NCBI GenBank assembly: GCA_050945695.1
Contig: JBMNTK010000203.1
Span: 1-6,881 of the forward strand
Length of the DNA: 6,881 nucleotides
From: Ch71 sp050945695
GTDB taxonomy: Bacteria > Chloroflexota > Anaerolineae > DRVO01
Direction: 5' to 3'
The position numbers were made by a program, and so were the translations under genes. Positions within the stretch are counted from its first letter, which is position 1. Every line of letters starts with the position of its first letter. Of this stretch, positions 1-5,960 are shown in pieces. Under the pieces are notes generated by a model. It ran no database searches. It was not told where the DNA came from and saw only the letters and a list, made by a program, of their open reading frames with translations.

Positions 1-2239
1 TCAGCCGCGCCCGCTCAGAGAGCAAGTCCTGGCTGAGGCGTACCATCCAGTCCCTCTGAGCCGACAGCCGCTCAGCGCGCCGGGCCAGTTCCTCGGCGTT
101 GGCCTTGAGCTCCTCGTTGGCCCGCTGGAGGCGAGCCTGAGTCTCCTTGGTCTCGGTGATGTCGGGAAAGGTACCTACCGCCCCAATGAGAGTACCGTCG
201 GCCAGACGGACCGGCGCGGCGCTGGCGGACACCCACCGGAACCCCTTGTTGGGCCAGTGGTATCCGATAACGGCCGATTGCACCGTCTCGCCCGCCAGAG
301 CGCGGACCAAGGGCAGCCGGTCCGCCTCCCAAGGAGTGCCATCCTCCTGCACGGCACCGGCGAATAGCGCCGTCTCCGAGAGCGTCTGGCCCCGTTGCTC
401 CTGGGAGTAGCCCCAGATCCGCTCGCCAGCCAGGTTCATCCGCAAGATGTGGCCTCGGGTGTCGAAGAGCGCGACCGCGTCGCCGATGGCGTCCAGTACG
501 GCATCCACCTCGGCCGCCCGCCGTTCCGCGGCCTCCTGAGCCTCCCGCAGGGCGGTGACGTCCTTGAAGCTGGCCACCGCGCCCGTCACCTCTCCGCCCA
601 CCACTATGGGTGCCGTGCTGCTCACGATCCATCGGGTGCAACCATCAGGGCGATGCACTGCCATCAGCTGAGAGGGCACCGTCTCTCCCCGTAGGGCCCG
701 GGCAGTGGCGGTCTCCTCAACGGGCAACAGGGTGCCATCCGGCCGGGCCACCCCCAGCAAGGAGACCCTATCCCCGAGGGGCTGCTGGAGGAACTCCAAG
801 GGGGCGCCCAGGATCTCCTCAGCGGCAGGGCTCATCCGGCGCAGGATGCCCTCTCCGTCGTAGACCATGAGGCCATCGGCGATGGCGCTGATGATGGCGT
901 CCAGCTCAGCCGCCTGGCGGACTGCCTTCCCGGCCAACGCTTCTGCCTGAGCCCGTGCCTCCTCCAGGCGCTCCTGCGTCTGCTTCTGCTGGATGAGGTC
1001 CGCGGCCTGCCTGGCCAGCACGTCCATCAGGTGCAGCTCGCGCTCTGCCGGCCGATGCGGTTCCCGCCAGTGGGTGGCAATCATCCCCACCAGGTGGCCG
1101 TCCCGAGATACCAGGGGCGTGGACTGCACCCCTCGTATGCCAGACAGGCGGAAGTAGGGGAGGTCTGGGCTACTGGCTGTGATAGGGGATGTCTCCACAT
1201 CCTCCACCACCACGCGCCTGCCCTCGCGCAGAGCCGTTCCGTAGACGCATTCCGACTCTGCCGCCACCCGCTCCCAGTGGGTAACCGAGGCGGGATGCAG
1301 CCCTTTGCAGGCCAGCAACTCCAGCTCACCTGTCTCCGGGCGGAGCATCTGGAAGGTGCCCATATCTGAGCCCGCGAGGACCATGGCAGCCTCAAGTACC
1401 GCCTGGTAGAGCGCATCTATGCTATCTTCCTGGACCAGCTGAGTGCTGATACGCTGCAGCTGCTGCACGCCGGCCAGCTCTGCGGCCAGCCTCTCTTCGC
1501 TTTCCCGCAGCGCCTCTTCCGCCCTCACCCGTTCCGTGACGTCGGCGGAGACGGCCACCGCGGCGGCAATGCCGCCGGCATAGTTGTACACCGGAGCCGA
1601 AGACACACTCAGGATTCCCCGGGTATCATCGCCACGCAGGAACTCGATCCTTTCGTCCTGGACCCTCTCCCCGTCGGTCAACGAGCGGGCAAGGGGCCAG
1701 TCCTCAGGGCGATAGGGCGTTCCGTCGGGGTAGAACCCCTGGTACTGGCTGTAGTCCGGTATCGTGGCACACCTGACAAAAGGACGTTTCCAGATCTGCT
1801 CTACCCGGGGGTTACCTAGGATGAGCCTGCCCGTGGGGGCCTCGGCCACGACGACCCCGGAGGGCATCTGCTTCAGCACCGCCTCCAGGAAAGCTCGCTG
1901 CCGGCGGTTCTCCTCCAGCAGCCGCTCCCGTTCATCCTCCACGCAGCGGCGGCGCTCTATCTCCTCCACCAGCTGCTGGTGGGCCTCCTCCAGTTGGGCG
2001 GTGCGCTCCTGCACTCGCTCCCCAAGTTCTTGGTTCGCCCGCCGCAGCGACTCCTGCGCCTCCTGCAGAAGAAGCAGTGAAGAGACACCGGGAGTCATGG
2101 TGGCGTCCACCCCGAGCGCGGCCAACCTCTCCAGCGCCCTTTGAGCCTCTGCCACCTGCCTGAGCAGGTCGCTCACCTCCTGGCTGAGCCCGATCCCGCC
2201 GCCTTGATCGTTCACAAACAGCTCGGAGTCAGTGGACAT
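1..2239 (-). CDS. Multi-domain PAS-GAF-PAS-PAS sensory protein, N-terminal 746 residues (runs off the left edge)
   Basis: This is an intracellular signal-sensing protein; the reading frame is open from the ATG at 2239 to the window edge. No signal peptide or membrane segment is visible. Residues 1-55 are a polar lead-in and 57-122 a heptad-rich coiled coil (QERTAQLEEAHQQL, a common sensor-kinase linker). A PAS-like domain spans about 116-235, ending in the typical DVTERVRAEEALRESEERL-like linker. A GAF domain spans about 258-420 (starting LQRISTQLVQ, with GVQSTPLVSRDGHLVGMIATH at its core). Further PAS domains lie at about 445-563 and 578-698, and a second coiled coil at 698-740. No H-box, ATPase, GGDEF or phosphatase motif occurs before the edge, so the output is unknown; a histidine kinase is the likeliest guess from family habit. 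The start is supported by AAGGA ten bases upstream (2250-2254). The gene is divergent from the aminotransferase. Ligands cannot be predicted. Confidence 0.9.
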   Translation of the reverse strand, partial: MSTDSELFVNDQGGGIGLSQEVSDLLRQVAEAQRALERLAALGVDATMTPGVSSLLLLQEAQESLRRANQELGERVQERTAQLEEAHQQLVEEIERRRCVEDERERLLEENRRQRAFLEAVLKQMPSGVVVAEAPTGRLILGNPRVEQIWKRPFVRCATIPDYSQYQGFYPDGTPYRPEDWPLARSLTDGERVQDERIEFLRGDDTRGILSVSSAPVYNYAGGIAAAVAVSADVTERVRAEEALRESEERLAAELAGVQQLQRISTQLVQEDSIDALYQAVLEAAMVLAGSDMGTFQMLRPETGELELLACKGLHPASVTHWERVAAESECVYGTALREGRRVVVEDVETSPITASSPDLPYFRLSGIRGVQSTPLVSRDGHLVGMIATHWREPHRPAERELHLMDVLARQAADLIQQKQTQERLEEARAQAEALAGKAVRQAAELDAIISAIADGLMVYDGEGILRRMSPAAEEILGAPLEFLQQPLGDRVSLLGVARPDGTLLPVEETATARALRGETVPSQLMAVHRPDGCTRWIVSSTAPIVVGGEVTGAVASFKDVTALREAQEAAERRAAEVDAVLDAIGDAVALFDTRGHILRMNLAGERIWGYSQEQRGQTLSETALFAGAVQEDGTPWEADRLPLVRALAGETVQSAVIGYHWPNKGFRWVSASAAPVRLADGTLIGAVGTFPDITETKETQARLQRANEELKANAEELARRAERLSAQRDWMVRLSQDLLSERARL

Positions 2240-2437
2240 GGGGTCGCCGTCCTTTCAGCATTTGACTAACAGGCTTCATCGCGACAGGGCCTCCCCCGAT
2301 ACAGGCTGTCCGCAGCATGGTCGCTGTGGGGCCGCCTCTTCACGCCAGCCATGAAGCCGGGCCCGTACGCTCGTGTGTCTCGGCCGAACCGGTCCGCGTT
2401 CTATGTCCAAACAAGAGCTAGCCCCATTGCCCCCTAA

Positions 2438-2450
2438 TATAACAGTTATA
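2438..2450. promoter_or_regulatory. AT-rich perfect palindrome, possible operator
   Basis: TATAACAGTTATA has two perfect 6-base arms around a central A. It sits in the only AT-rich patch of the divergent intergenic region, about 200 bp upstream of the sensor start and 233 bp upstream of the aminotransferase start. A dyad of this kind could bind a dimeric regulator, or its TATAAC/TATATT-like hexamers could be -10 elements. I found no good -35 partner on either strand, so the role is inference. Confidence 0.3.
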
Positions 2451-2642
2451 CGCTCGAAGATACAGCGGTTATGTTCAGCCACGAGCGCCCCCTGCCGAGT
2501 CCTCGTGATGGCCGGCATCTGCTGGAGGCGTCCGCGTGGCACCACATGAGCTCAGGGGGCAGTCCCTCCGAGCGCTGTACGGGGCACAGGCGCATCTTCC
2601 CCTTGACGGCGTTGTGCGATAAACTGGCCTTCCAACTGTGAC

Positions 2643-2660
2643 GGCCGCCCCTGGGCGGCC
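2643..2660 (+). promoter_or_regulatory. GC hairpin in the aminotransferase leader
   Basis: A perfect 7-bp stem (GGCCGCC / GGCGGCC) closes a CCTG tetraloop. It ends 9 bases before the Shine-Dalgarno sequence at 2670-2676. The following bases (TGTCTTCCC) are only mildly T-rich, so it is a poor intrinsic terminator. It may instead stabilise the mRNA 5' end, act as a protein-binding dyad, or attenuate expression. The structure is visible; the role is not. Confidence 0.4.
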
Positions 2661-2683
2661 TGTCTTCCCGGAGGAGCAAGAGC

Positions 2684-3850
2684 ATGCCCAGTCTGTCCAC
2701 CCGCGTACTGGAAGCCCCCTTCAGTGGCATACGGCGCTTCTTCGACATCGCCGCAACCATGGGGAACGTGATCTCACTTGGCGTCGGGCAACCAGACTTC
2801 CCTACTCCGGAACCGATCCTAAACGCCGGCATTGAGTCCCTGCGCTCCGGGCAGACGGGCTACACCGCCAACGCCGGCCGTATCGAACTGCGTAGGGCCC
2901 TCTCCCAGCACCTGGCCAACCTGTACGGGGTGGAGTACGACCCGGCCACCGAGATCGTCATCACCGTCGGGGTCTCGGAGGCCATCTACCTGGCCCTCAC
3001 CGCCATCCTCAACCCCGGCGACGAGGTAATCGTCCCCGAGCCCTGCTTCGTGGCTTACAAGCCCGAAGTCATGCTGGCCGGAGGGGTGCCGGTGGTAGTG
3101 GAGACCCGGGCGGAGGATGACTTCCAGCTCCTGCCCGAGGACGTGGAGCGGGCCATCACCCCCCGCACCAAGGCCGTGTTTCTGGGGTACCCCAACAACC
3201 CCACCGGCGCCGTGATCTCCCGAGACAAGATGGAGCGGTTGGGGCAGTTGGCGCTGGAACATGACTTCTTCATCCTCTCTGATGAGACCTACGACCGCCT
3301 CGTCTACGGGGCCGAGCACGTCTGCGCCGGGAGCCTGCCGGGGCTGCGCTCCCATGCCATCGTCCTCTACGCCTTCTCCAAGGCCTACGCCATGACCGGT
3401 TGGCGCATTGGGGCCACCTTGGCGCCGGCGGAGGTGTCCCGCTCCATACTCAAGGTCCACCAGTACACCATCATGTCGGCGCCCACCCCCGCCCAGTACG
3501 CGGCGGAGGCAGCGCTGACCCCGGCGGGCGAGGAGACCGTACGGGCCATGGTGACCGAGTACGACCGTCGCCGCCGGCTCATGTACGAGGGATTCCTGGA
3601 GCTGGGCCTGCCCTGCGCTGAACCCCGGGGCGCCTTCTACATGTTCCCCAGCATTGCCCACACCGGCATGACCTCCTCGGAGTTCGCCGAGACGCTCCTC
3701 AGGGAGGAAAGGGTAGCGGTAGTGCCGGGAGACGCCTTTGGAGAGTGCGGGGCAGGGTTCGTCCGCTGCACCTATGCCACCTCAGTGCCGGAGATCGAGG
3801 AAGCCCTGGAGCGCATGCGCCGGTTCCTCAAAGTGCACGCGGTGCTGTAA
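2684..3850 (+). CDS. Class I/II PLP-dependent aminotransferase, PatA/aromatic or aspartate aminotransferase-like
   Basis: The product is a cytosolic transaminase that moves an amino group from an amino acid to a 2-oxo acid using pyridoxal phosphate. At 388 residues it is full length for COG0436-type enzymes. Visible landmarks are SLGVGQPDFP (31-40), the YxxNAGxxELR stretch (60-70), YPNNPTGA with cofactor-contacting Asn172, SDETYDRL with Asp200 and Tyr203, the Schiff-base Lys233 in FSKAYAMTGWRIG, phosphate-binding Arg241, and Arg361 in FVRCTYA, the expected carboxylate-binding arginine. From memory, SGIR near the N-terminus and ILKVHQY (256-261) resemble Bacillus PatA, the N-acetyl-LL-diaminopimelate aminotransferase of lysine synthesis. 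Aspartate and aromatic aminotransferases share most of these features, so the substrate is unresolved. The ATG follows GGAGGAG at a 7-base spacing. The gene stands alone and its end overlaps a convergent gene by 23 bp. Confidence 0.95.
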   Translation: MPSLSTRVLEAPFSGIRRFFDIAATMGNVISLGVGQPDFPTPEPILNAGIESLRSGQTGYTANAGRIELRRALSQHLANLYGVEYDPATEIVITVGVSEAIYLALTAILNPGDEVIVPEPCFVAYKPEVMLAGGVPVVVETRAEDDFQLLPEDVERAITPRTKAVFLGYPNNPTGAVISRDKMERLGQLALEHDFFILSDETYDRLVYGAEHVCAGSLPGLRSHAIVLYAFSKAYAMTGWRIGATLAPAEVSRSILKVHQYTIMSAPTPAQYAAEAALTPAGEETVRAMVTEYDRRRRLMYEGFLELGLPCAEPRGAFYMFPSIAHTGMTSSEFAETLLREERVAVVPGDAFGECGAGFVRCTYATSVPEIEEALERMRRFLKVHAVL

Positions 3851-4628
3851 GGGGTAGGCAGCGGACGCTATCTAGTGTCCGCTGCGTGCTATCTCCCTCC
3901 GCTGAGCCCTGTTCCCAGCGCGCACCCTGGCACCAGGTCGTCTCACCGTGGCGAGCCCGCACTACCTTCCACGAGCGGCCCCGCCGCCAGATCTCCGGTT
4001 GAGATAGGCCCTCGGCCTCCAGGGCACAGATGAAGCGCTCCCGCCCCCCGAGGACAAAGCGCCGGAGGTGTGCACACCAGGCGCAACAGGCCTCGTGGCG
4101 GCGGCCGTTTATCATCTCCCTCCATTCGGCCAGGGATACCTGCAGGATGCCTCGCTCCCGCTCGCGAAAGCCCACGTCTCCGCACATCTCTAGCGAGGCG
4201 CTCAACTGCGCCTGCCAGGCGGTGATGGTCGGTGGCCCATCCTCCTGGCCCGGCGCTCGGGAGGAAGCCAGGTAGGCACAGCCGTAGCAGTTGTCACTTC
4301 CCCGAAGCTGGCGCAGGTGAACGCAGTTCCAGCAGGTGCGCCCGCTGACCAGCAGGCTAGTGTAGAGGCGTAGGGCGCTCAGGTAGACTTCCAGACCCTG
4401 CTCGTCCGGCAGGGCCCAATGCCGGCGACGGCGTCCCAGGCGCCTCTCTGCCGGCGTTCCCCCCAGGAGACAGGTGGGAGCGGTGCAACGAAAACAGAAC
4501 ATATCTCTACGACACTGCCCCGGCGGCACCGGTAACAGGCTTCCGGTGTATTCGTCGCGGCAGGGCCAGGACATAGGGACCAGACGCGTGACCAGGCCGA
4601 TCCCTTGGTTGCGTTGAGAGTGCGACAT
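3828..4628 (-). CDS. Cysteine-rich protein of unknown function, probably metal-binding and LexA-controlled
   Basis: I do not recognise this 266-residue protein. It has 16 cysteines and no signal peptide or membrane segment. Clusters are C23, C39, C45-x2-C48-x4-C53; then C99-x2-C102-x11-C114-x2-C117, the spacing of a four-cysteine zinc-binding fold; then C181-C182-x2-C185 with C201 and C233. Basic stretches (RRLGRRRRH at 62-70; RRGRSW at 215-220) and several tryptophans would suit nucleic-acid contact, but that is inference, as is choosing zinc over an iron-sulfur cluster. Codons are GC-rich at third positions and look genuinely coding. The start at 4628 is chosen over an in-frame ATG at 4646 because AGGAGG lies 4 bases before it. 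The last 30 or so residues look low in information and overlap a hairpin and the end of the convergent aminotransferase gene. A strong promoter with an overlapping LexA box precedes the gene. Confidence 0.78.
   Translation of the reverse strand: MSHSQRNQGIGLVTRLVPMSWPCRDEYTGSLLPVPPGQCRRDMFCFRCTAPTCLLGGTPAERRLGRRRRHWALPDEQGLEVYLSALRLYTSLLVSGRTCWNCVHLRQLRGSDNCYGCAYLASSRAPGQEDGPPTITAWQAQLSASLEMCGDVGFRERERGILQVSLAEWREMINGRRHEACCAWCAHLRRFVLGGRERFICALEAEGLSQPEIWRRGRSWKVVRARHGETTWCQGARWEQGSAEGDSTQRTLDSVRCLPLTAPRAL
3858..3885. terminator. Strong hairpin after the aminotransferase, candidate bidirectional terminator
   Basis: GCAGCGGAC and GTCCGCTGC form a perfect 9-bp stem, extendable by a C-G and a G-T pair around a 6-base TATCTA loop. 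It starts 7 bases after the aminotransferase stop codon, where a terminator is expected. No T-run follows on either strand, so classic intrinsic termination is uncertain. It lies inside the final codons of the convergent cysteine-rich gene, where it encodes part of the C-terminal tail. Confidence 0.5.
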
Positions 4629-4632
4629 GCGT

Positions 4633-4638
4633 CCTCCT
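4633..4638 (-). promoter_or_regulatory. Ribosome binding site fixing the start of the cysteine-rich gene
   Basis: On the minus strand AGGAGG is followed by ACGC and then the ATG at 4628. The match to the anti-Shine-Dalgarno sequence is full length, with a slightly short 4-base spacing. The upstream ATG at 4646 has no such site; it also lies only about 11 bases from the predicted transcription start. Confidence 0.7.
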
Positions 4639-4648
4639 GGCCGCATCT

Positions 4649-4664
4649 TAGAACATATGTTCTA
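4649..4664. promoter_or_regulatory. LexA (SOS) box, Gram-positive type
   Basis: TAGAACATATGTTCTA is a perfect 16-bp palindrome. Its core, GAACATATGTTC at 4651-4662, fits the GAAC-N4-GTTC consensus bound by LexA/DinR in Firmicutes and Actinobacteria; as I recall, the same type is reported for the Chloroflexota member Dehalococcoides. It starts at the last base of the -10 element and covers the predicted transcription start of the minus-strand gene, an ideal place for repression. It ends 20 bases before that gene's start codon. There is no gene on the plus strand for it to control nearby. Confidence 0.8.
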
Positions 4665-4693
4665 TTCTAGTCCACCCCGTCACCCCCTTTCAA
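4664..4693 (-). promoter_or_regulatory. Sigma-70 type promoter of the cysteine-rich gene
   Basis: On the minus strand TTGAAA (4693-4688) and TAGAAT (4669-4664) each match the housekeeping consensus at 5 of 6 bases, separated by 18 bases. Transcription would start near 4657, inside the LexA box and about 28 bases before the ATG. This is the best promoter in the window. Confidence 0.65.
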
Positions 4694-4770
4694 GGCCTCG
4701 CCAGGGGATTTCACCGCAGAGACCGTTGAGAAGGACAGACAGGAAACAGGGAAGGAAGCCCACGCGCGCG

Positions 4771-4790
4771 CAGGGCGGCGCAGGGCGGCG
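4771..4790. repeat. Two exact copies of a 10-bp unit
   Basis: The unit CAGGGCGGCG occurs twice head to tail. It is preceded by an alternating CG run (4763-4770) and followed by a partial, diverged CAACAGGG. It looks like replication slippage in non-coding DNA; no function is seen. Confidence 0.7.
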
Positions 4791-4900
4791 CAACAGGGCA
4801 CTACCCATGACGTACCCGCCTCGCCACAACCACGGGCGCACGGCCGTCATCTGTGCCAACTTATTCCCGTAGAGGGCCCGGATTCGTGCCCTTGAGGGCC

Positions 4901-4987
4901 AACCTAACCCCCCAACCCCCTTCCCTGCGAAGGAAGGGGGAGCCAGACCTCCCCTCTCTTGTCAGGAGAGGGGCCGGGGGTGAGGTT
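4901..4987. repeat. 87-bp nested palindromic repeat, three-way-junction shape
   Basis: Outer arms AACCTAACCCCC (4901-4912) and GGGGGTGAGGTT (4976-4987) pair over 12 positions with one mismatch. Inside are two perfect hairpins: CCCCCTTCC / GGAAGGGGG (4916-4924 with 4932-4940) and CCCCTCTC / GAGAGGGG (4951-4958 with 4966-4973), each with a 7-base loop. The whole could fold as a three-armed junction in single-stranded DNA or RNA. I associate similar C-run/G-run units with dispersed intergenic repeats in Chloroflexota and other environmental genomes; copy number cannot be judged from one window. Confidence 0.7.
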
Positions 4988-5050
4988 CTCCCAGCCCACG
5001 GAGTCCCAGAAGTGCGCTTCATGGGAGATTAGTTGGCACGGATGTGCGGA

Positions 5051-5072
5051 GCCGGGTATCTCTCTGCCCGGC
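5051..5072. repeat. Small hairpin, possible fragment of another intergenic repeat
   Basis: GCCGGG and CCCGGC form a 6-bp stem over a 10-base loop. The adjoining bases to about 5090 (GAAGCCCCGCCCCTAC) are C-rich and resemble, from memory, C-rich dispersed repeats in environmental bacterial genomes. It is weak and has no assigned role. Confidence 0.35.
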
Positions 5073-5144
5073 GAAGCCCCGCCCCTACACCTGGTAGTGC
5101 CGGCTCCTGTCCCCCCGATCGTGAGCTGCTGTTATGGGGCCTCA

Positions 5145-5186
5145 TTGCTGTTCAACCTGTCTTCCGTGTAACCTACAGCCGGCTGT
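5145..5186 (+). promoter_or_regulatory. Candidate promoter and palindrome upstream of the two-component operon
   Basis: TTGCTG (5145-5150) and TGTAAC (5167-5172) are 16 bases apart and match the sigma-70 hexamers at 3 and 4 positions. Just downstream, ACAGCCGGCTGT (5175-5186) is a perfect 12-bp palindrome that would cover the start of transcription, 66 bases before the regulator's ATG. It could be an operator, perhaps for autoregulation. OmpR-family proteins usually prefer direct repeats, so this is a guess. Confidence 0.3.
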
Positions 5187-5252
5187 TTGGGTGCAGAAGA
5201 GGCTCACCGAGTAGGGAACCCCGCAGTCGGCGTCGGTGAGTCTGGGGGAGAG

Positions 5253-5960
5253 ATGGCAGAGAAGGTACTGGTAGTCGAGGACGAACCCACCTTGGTGGAG
5301 ACGCTGCGGTACAACCTCGCTCGGCAGGGCTATACCGTGGTCACCGCCATGGACGGGGTCACCGCCCTGGAACTGGCCCGCCGAGAGCAGCCCGACCTCA
5401 TCCTCCTCGACATCATGCTGCCCGAACTGGACGGCATCGAGGTGTGCCGCATCCTCCGCCAAGAGATGGCCGTCCCCATCATCATGCTCACCGCCCGCGA
5501 CGAAGAGATCGACAAGGTAGTGGGCCTGGAGGTGGGCGCCGACGACTACATCACCAAGCCTTTCAGCATGCGCGAACTCCTGGCTCGGGTGAAGGCCAAC
5601 CTCCGCAGAGTACGCATGACCCGGCAGGAGTCCGGCAGCGACGAGGCCGGCCCCGAACCCCACAAGCTGGTCCTAGGGGATATCGTGGTGGACATGGGCC
5701 GGCGAGAGGTGCTCCTGCGTGGTTCCCCCGTCGCCCTGACCCCACGGGAGTTCGAACTGCTGGCCTTCCTGGCCCGCAACCGCGGCATGGTGCTATCTCG
5801 CGACCTCATCCTGGAGCGCGTCTGGGGATGGGACTTCGCCGGAGGCACGCGCACCGTCGACGTCCACATTCGGGGTCTACGGGAGAAACTGGAAGACGAT
5901 CCTGGCCATCCCTCACGCATCATGACGGTGCGGGGGGCGGGCTACCGCCTGGAAGCGTAG
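5253..5960 (+). CDS. OmpR/PhoB-family response regulator
   Basis: This cytoplasmic DNA-binding regulator is switched by phosphorylation, expected from the kinase encoded just downstream. It has 235 residues, the usual family length. The receiver domain (about 3-118) has the acidic pair Glu9-Asp10, phospho-acceptor Asp53 in LILLDIMLP, Thr80 in IIMLTARDEE, and Lys102 in DDYITKPF. A linker (about 120-136) leads to the winged-helix domain (137-234), with ALTPREFELLAFLARN, the recognition-helix region GGTRTVDVHIRGLREKLE, and the terminal wing RGAGYRLE. All key residues are present. The ATG at 5253 gives the canonical beginning MAEKVLVVEDEP and follows a GGGGGAG run (5244-5250). An in-frame TTG at 5187 would add 22 residues with no family counterpart. 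It most resembles the PhoB/PhoP branch, but phosphate control cannot be shown without pst or phoU neighbours. Confidence 0.96.
   Translation: MAEKVLVVEDEPTLVETLRYNLARQGYTVVTAMDGVTALELARREQPDLILLDIMLPELDGIEVCRILRQEMAVPIIMLTARDEEIDKVVGLEVGADDYITKPFSMRELLARVKANLRRVRMTRQESGSDEAGPEPHKLVLGDIVVDMGRREVLLRGSPVALTPREFELLAFLARNRGMVLSRDLILERVWGWDFAGGTRTVDVHIRGLREKLEDDPGHPSRIMTVRGAGYRLEA

Larger units (their letters stand above)
2240..2683. other. Divergent intergenic region between sensor and aminotransferase
   Basis: These 444 bp lie between two divergent genes and should hold both promoters. Translations of the open frames here look like out-of-frame GC-rich sequence and none has a convincing ribosome binding site, so I call no gene. 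The part around 2434-2480 is clearly richer in A and T than its surroundings and contains the palindrome described separately. A TTGACG at 2603-2608 and a TAAACT at 2620-2625 resemble promoter hexamers but are only 11 bases apart. No convincing sigma-70 promoter was found for either gene. Confidence 0.6.
4694..5252. other. Gene-poor region with degenerate repeats
   Basis: No convincing gene lies in these roughly 560 bp. Short open frames at 4627-4872 and 4959-5171 run through repeats, have arginine- and proline-rich translations, and lack ribosome binding sites. The stretch holds a 10-bp tandem duplication (4771-4790), a nested palindromic repeat (4901-4987), a smaller hairpin (5051-5072) and, at its right end, the probable promoter of the two-component operon. 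It reads like a landing zone of decayed intergenic repeats. Confidence 0.6.

Noticed and set aside
72..641. A 189-codon minus-strand frame inside the sensor gene
   Set aside because: The sensor frame shows PAS domains across the same span. This frame is a glycine/arginine-rich shadow.
2272..2358. Inverted repeat GGCTTCAT / ATGAAGCC in the sensor upstream region
   Set aside because: Eight-base arms separated by 71 bases can occur by chance, and no other feature supports a role.
2603..2625. TTGACG plus TAAACT as a promoter for the aminotransferase
   Set aside because: The hexamers are only 11 bases apart, too close for a sigma-70 promoter.
2446..2832. A 128-codon minus-strand frame between the divergent genes
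   Set aside because: It runs into the start of the aminotransferase, has no ribosome binding site that I can see, and has no recognisable motif.
2819..3661. A 280-codon open frame on the minus strand inside the aminotransferase gene
   Set aside because: It is opposite a gene with all family motifs. Its translation is glycine-, histidine- and valine-rich and resembles no family I know, as expected for a GC-rich shadow frame.
4627..4872. An 81-codon plus-strand frame starting at the LexA-box region
   Set aside because: It passes through the tandem repeat, is basic and low in complexity, and has no upstream ribosome binding site; the strong promoter here points the other way.
5127..5174. Pho-box-like direct repeats (CTGTT, CTGTC, AACCT) upstream of the response regulator
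   Set aside because: The spacings between copies (19, 9 and 16 bases) do not follow the 11-base period of known PhoB/PhoP boxes.
5187..5252. A TTG start that would lengthen the response regulator by 22 residues
   Set aside because: The extension has no counterpart in the OmpR family, and the ATG at 5253 gives the canonical N-terminus with a G-rich ribosome binding site.
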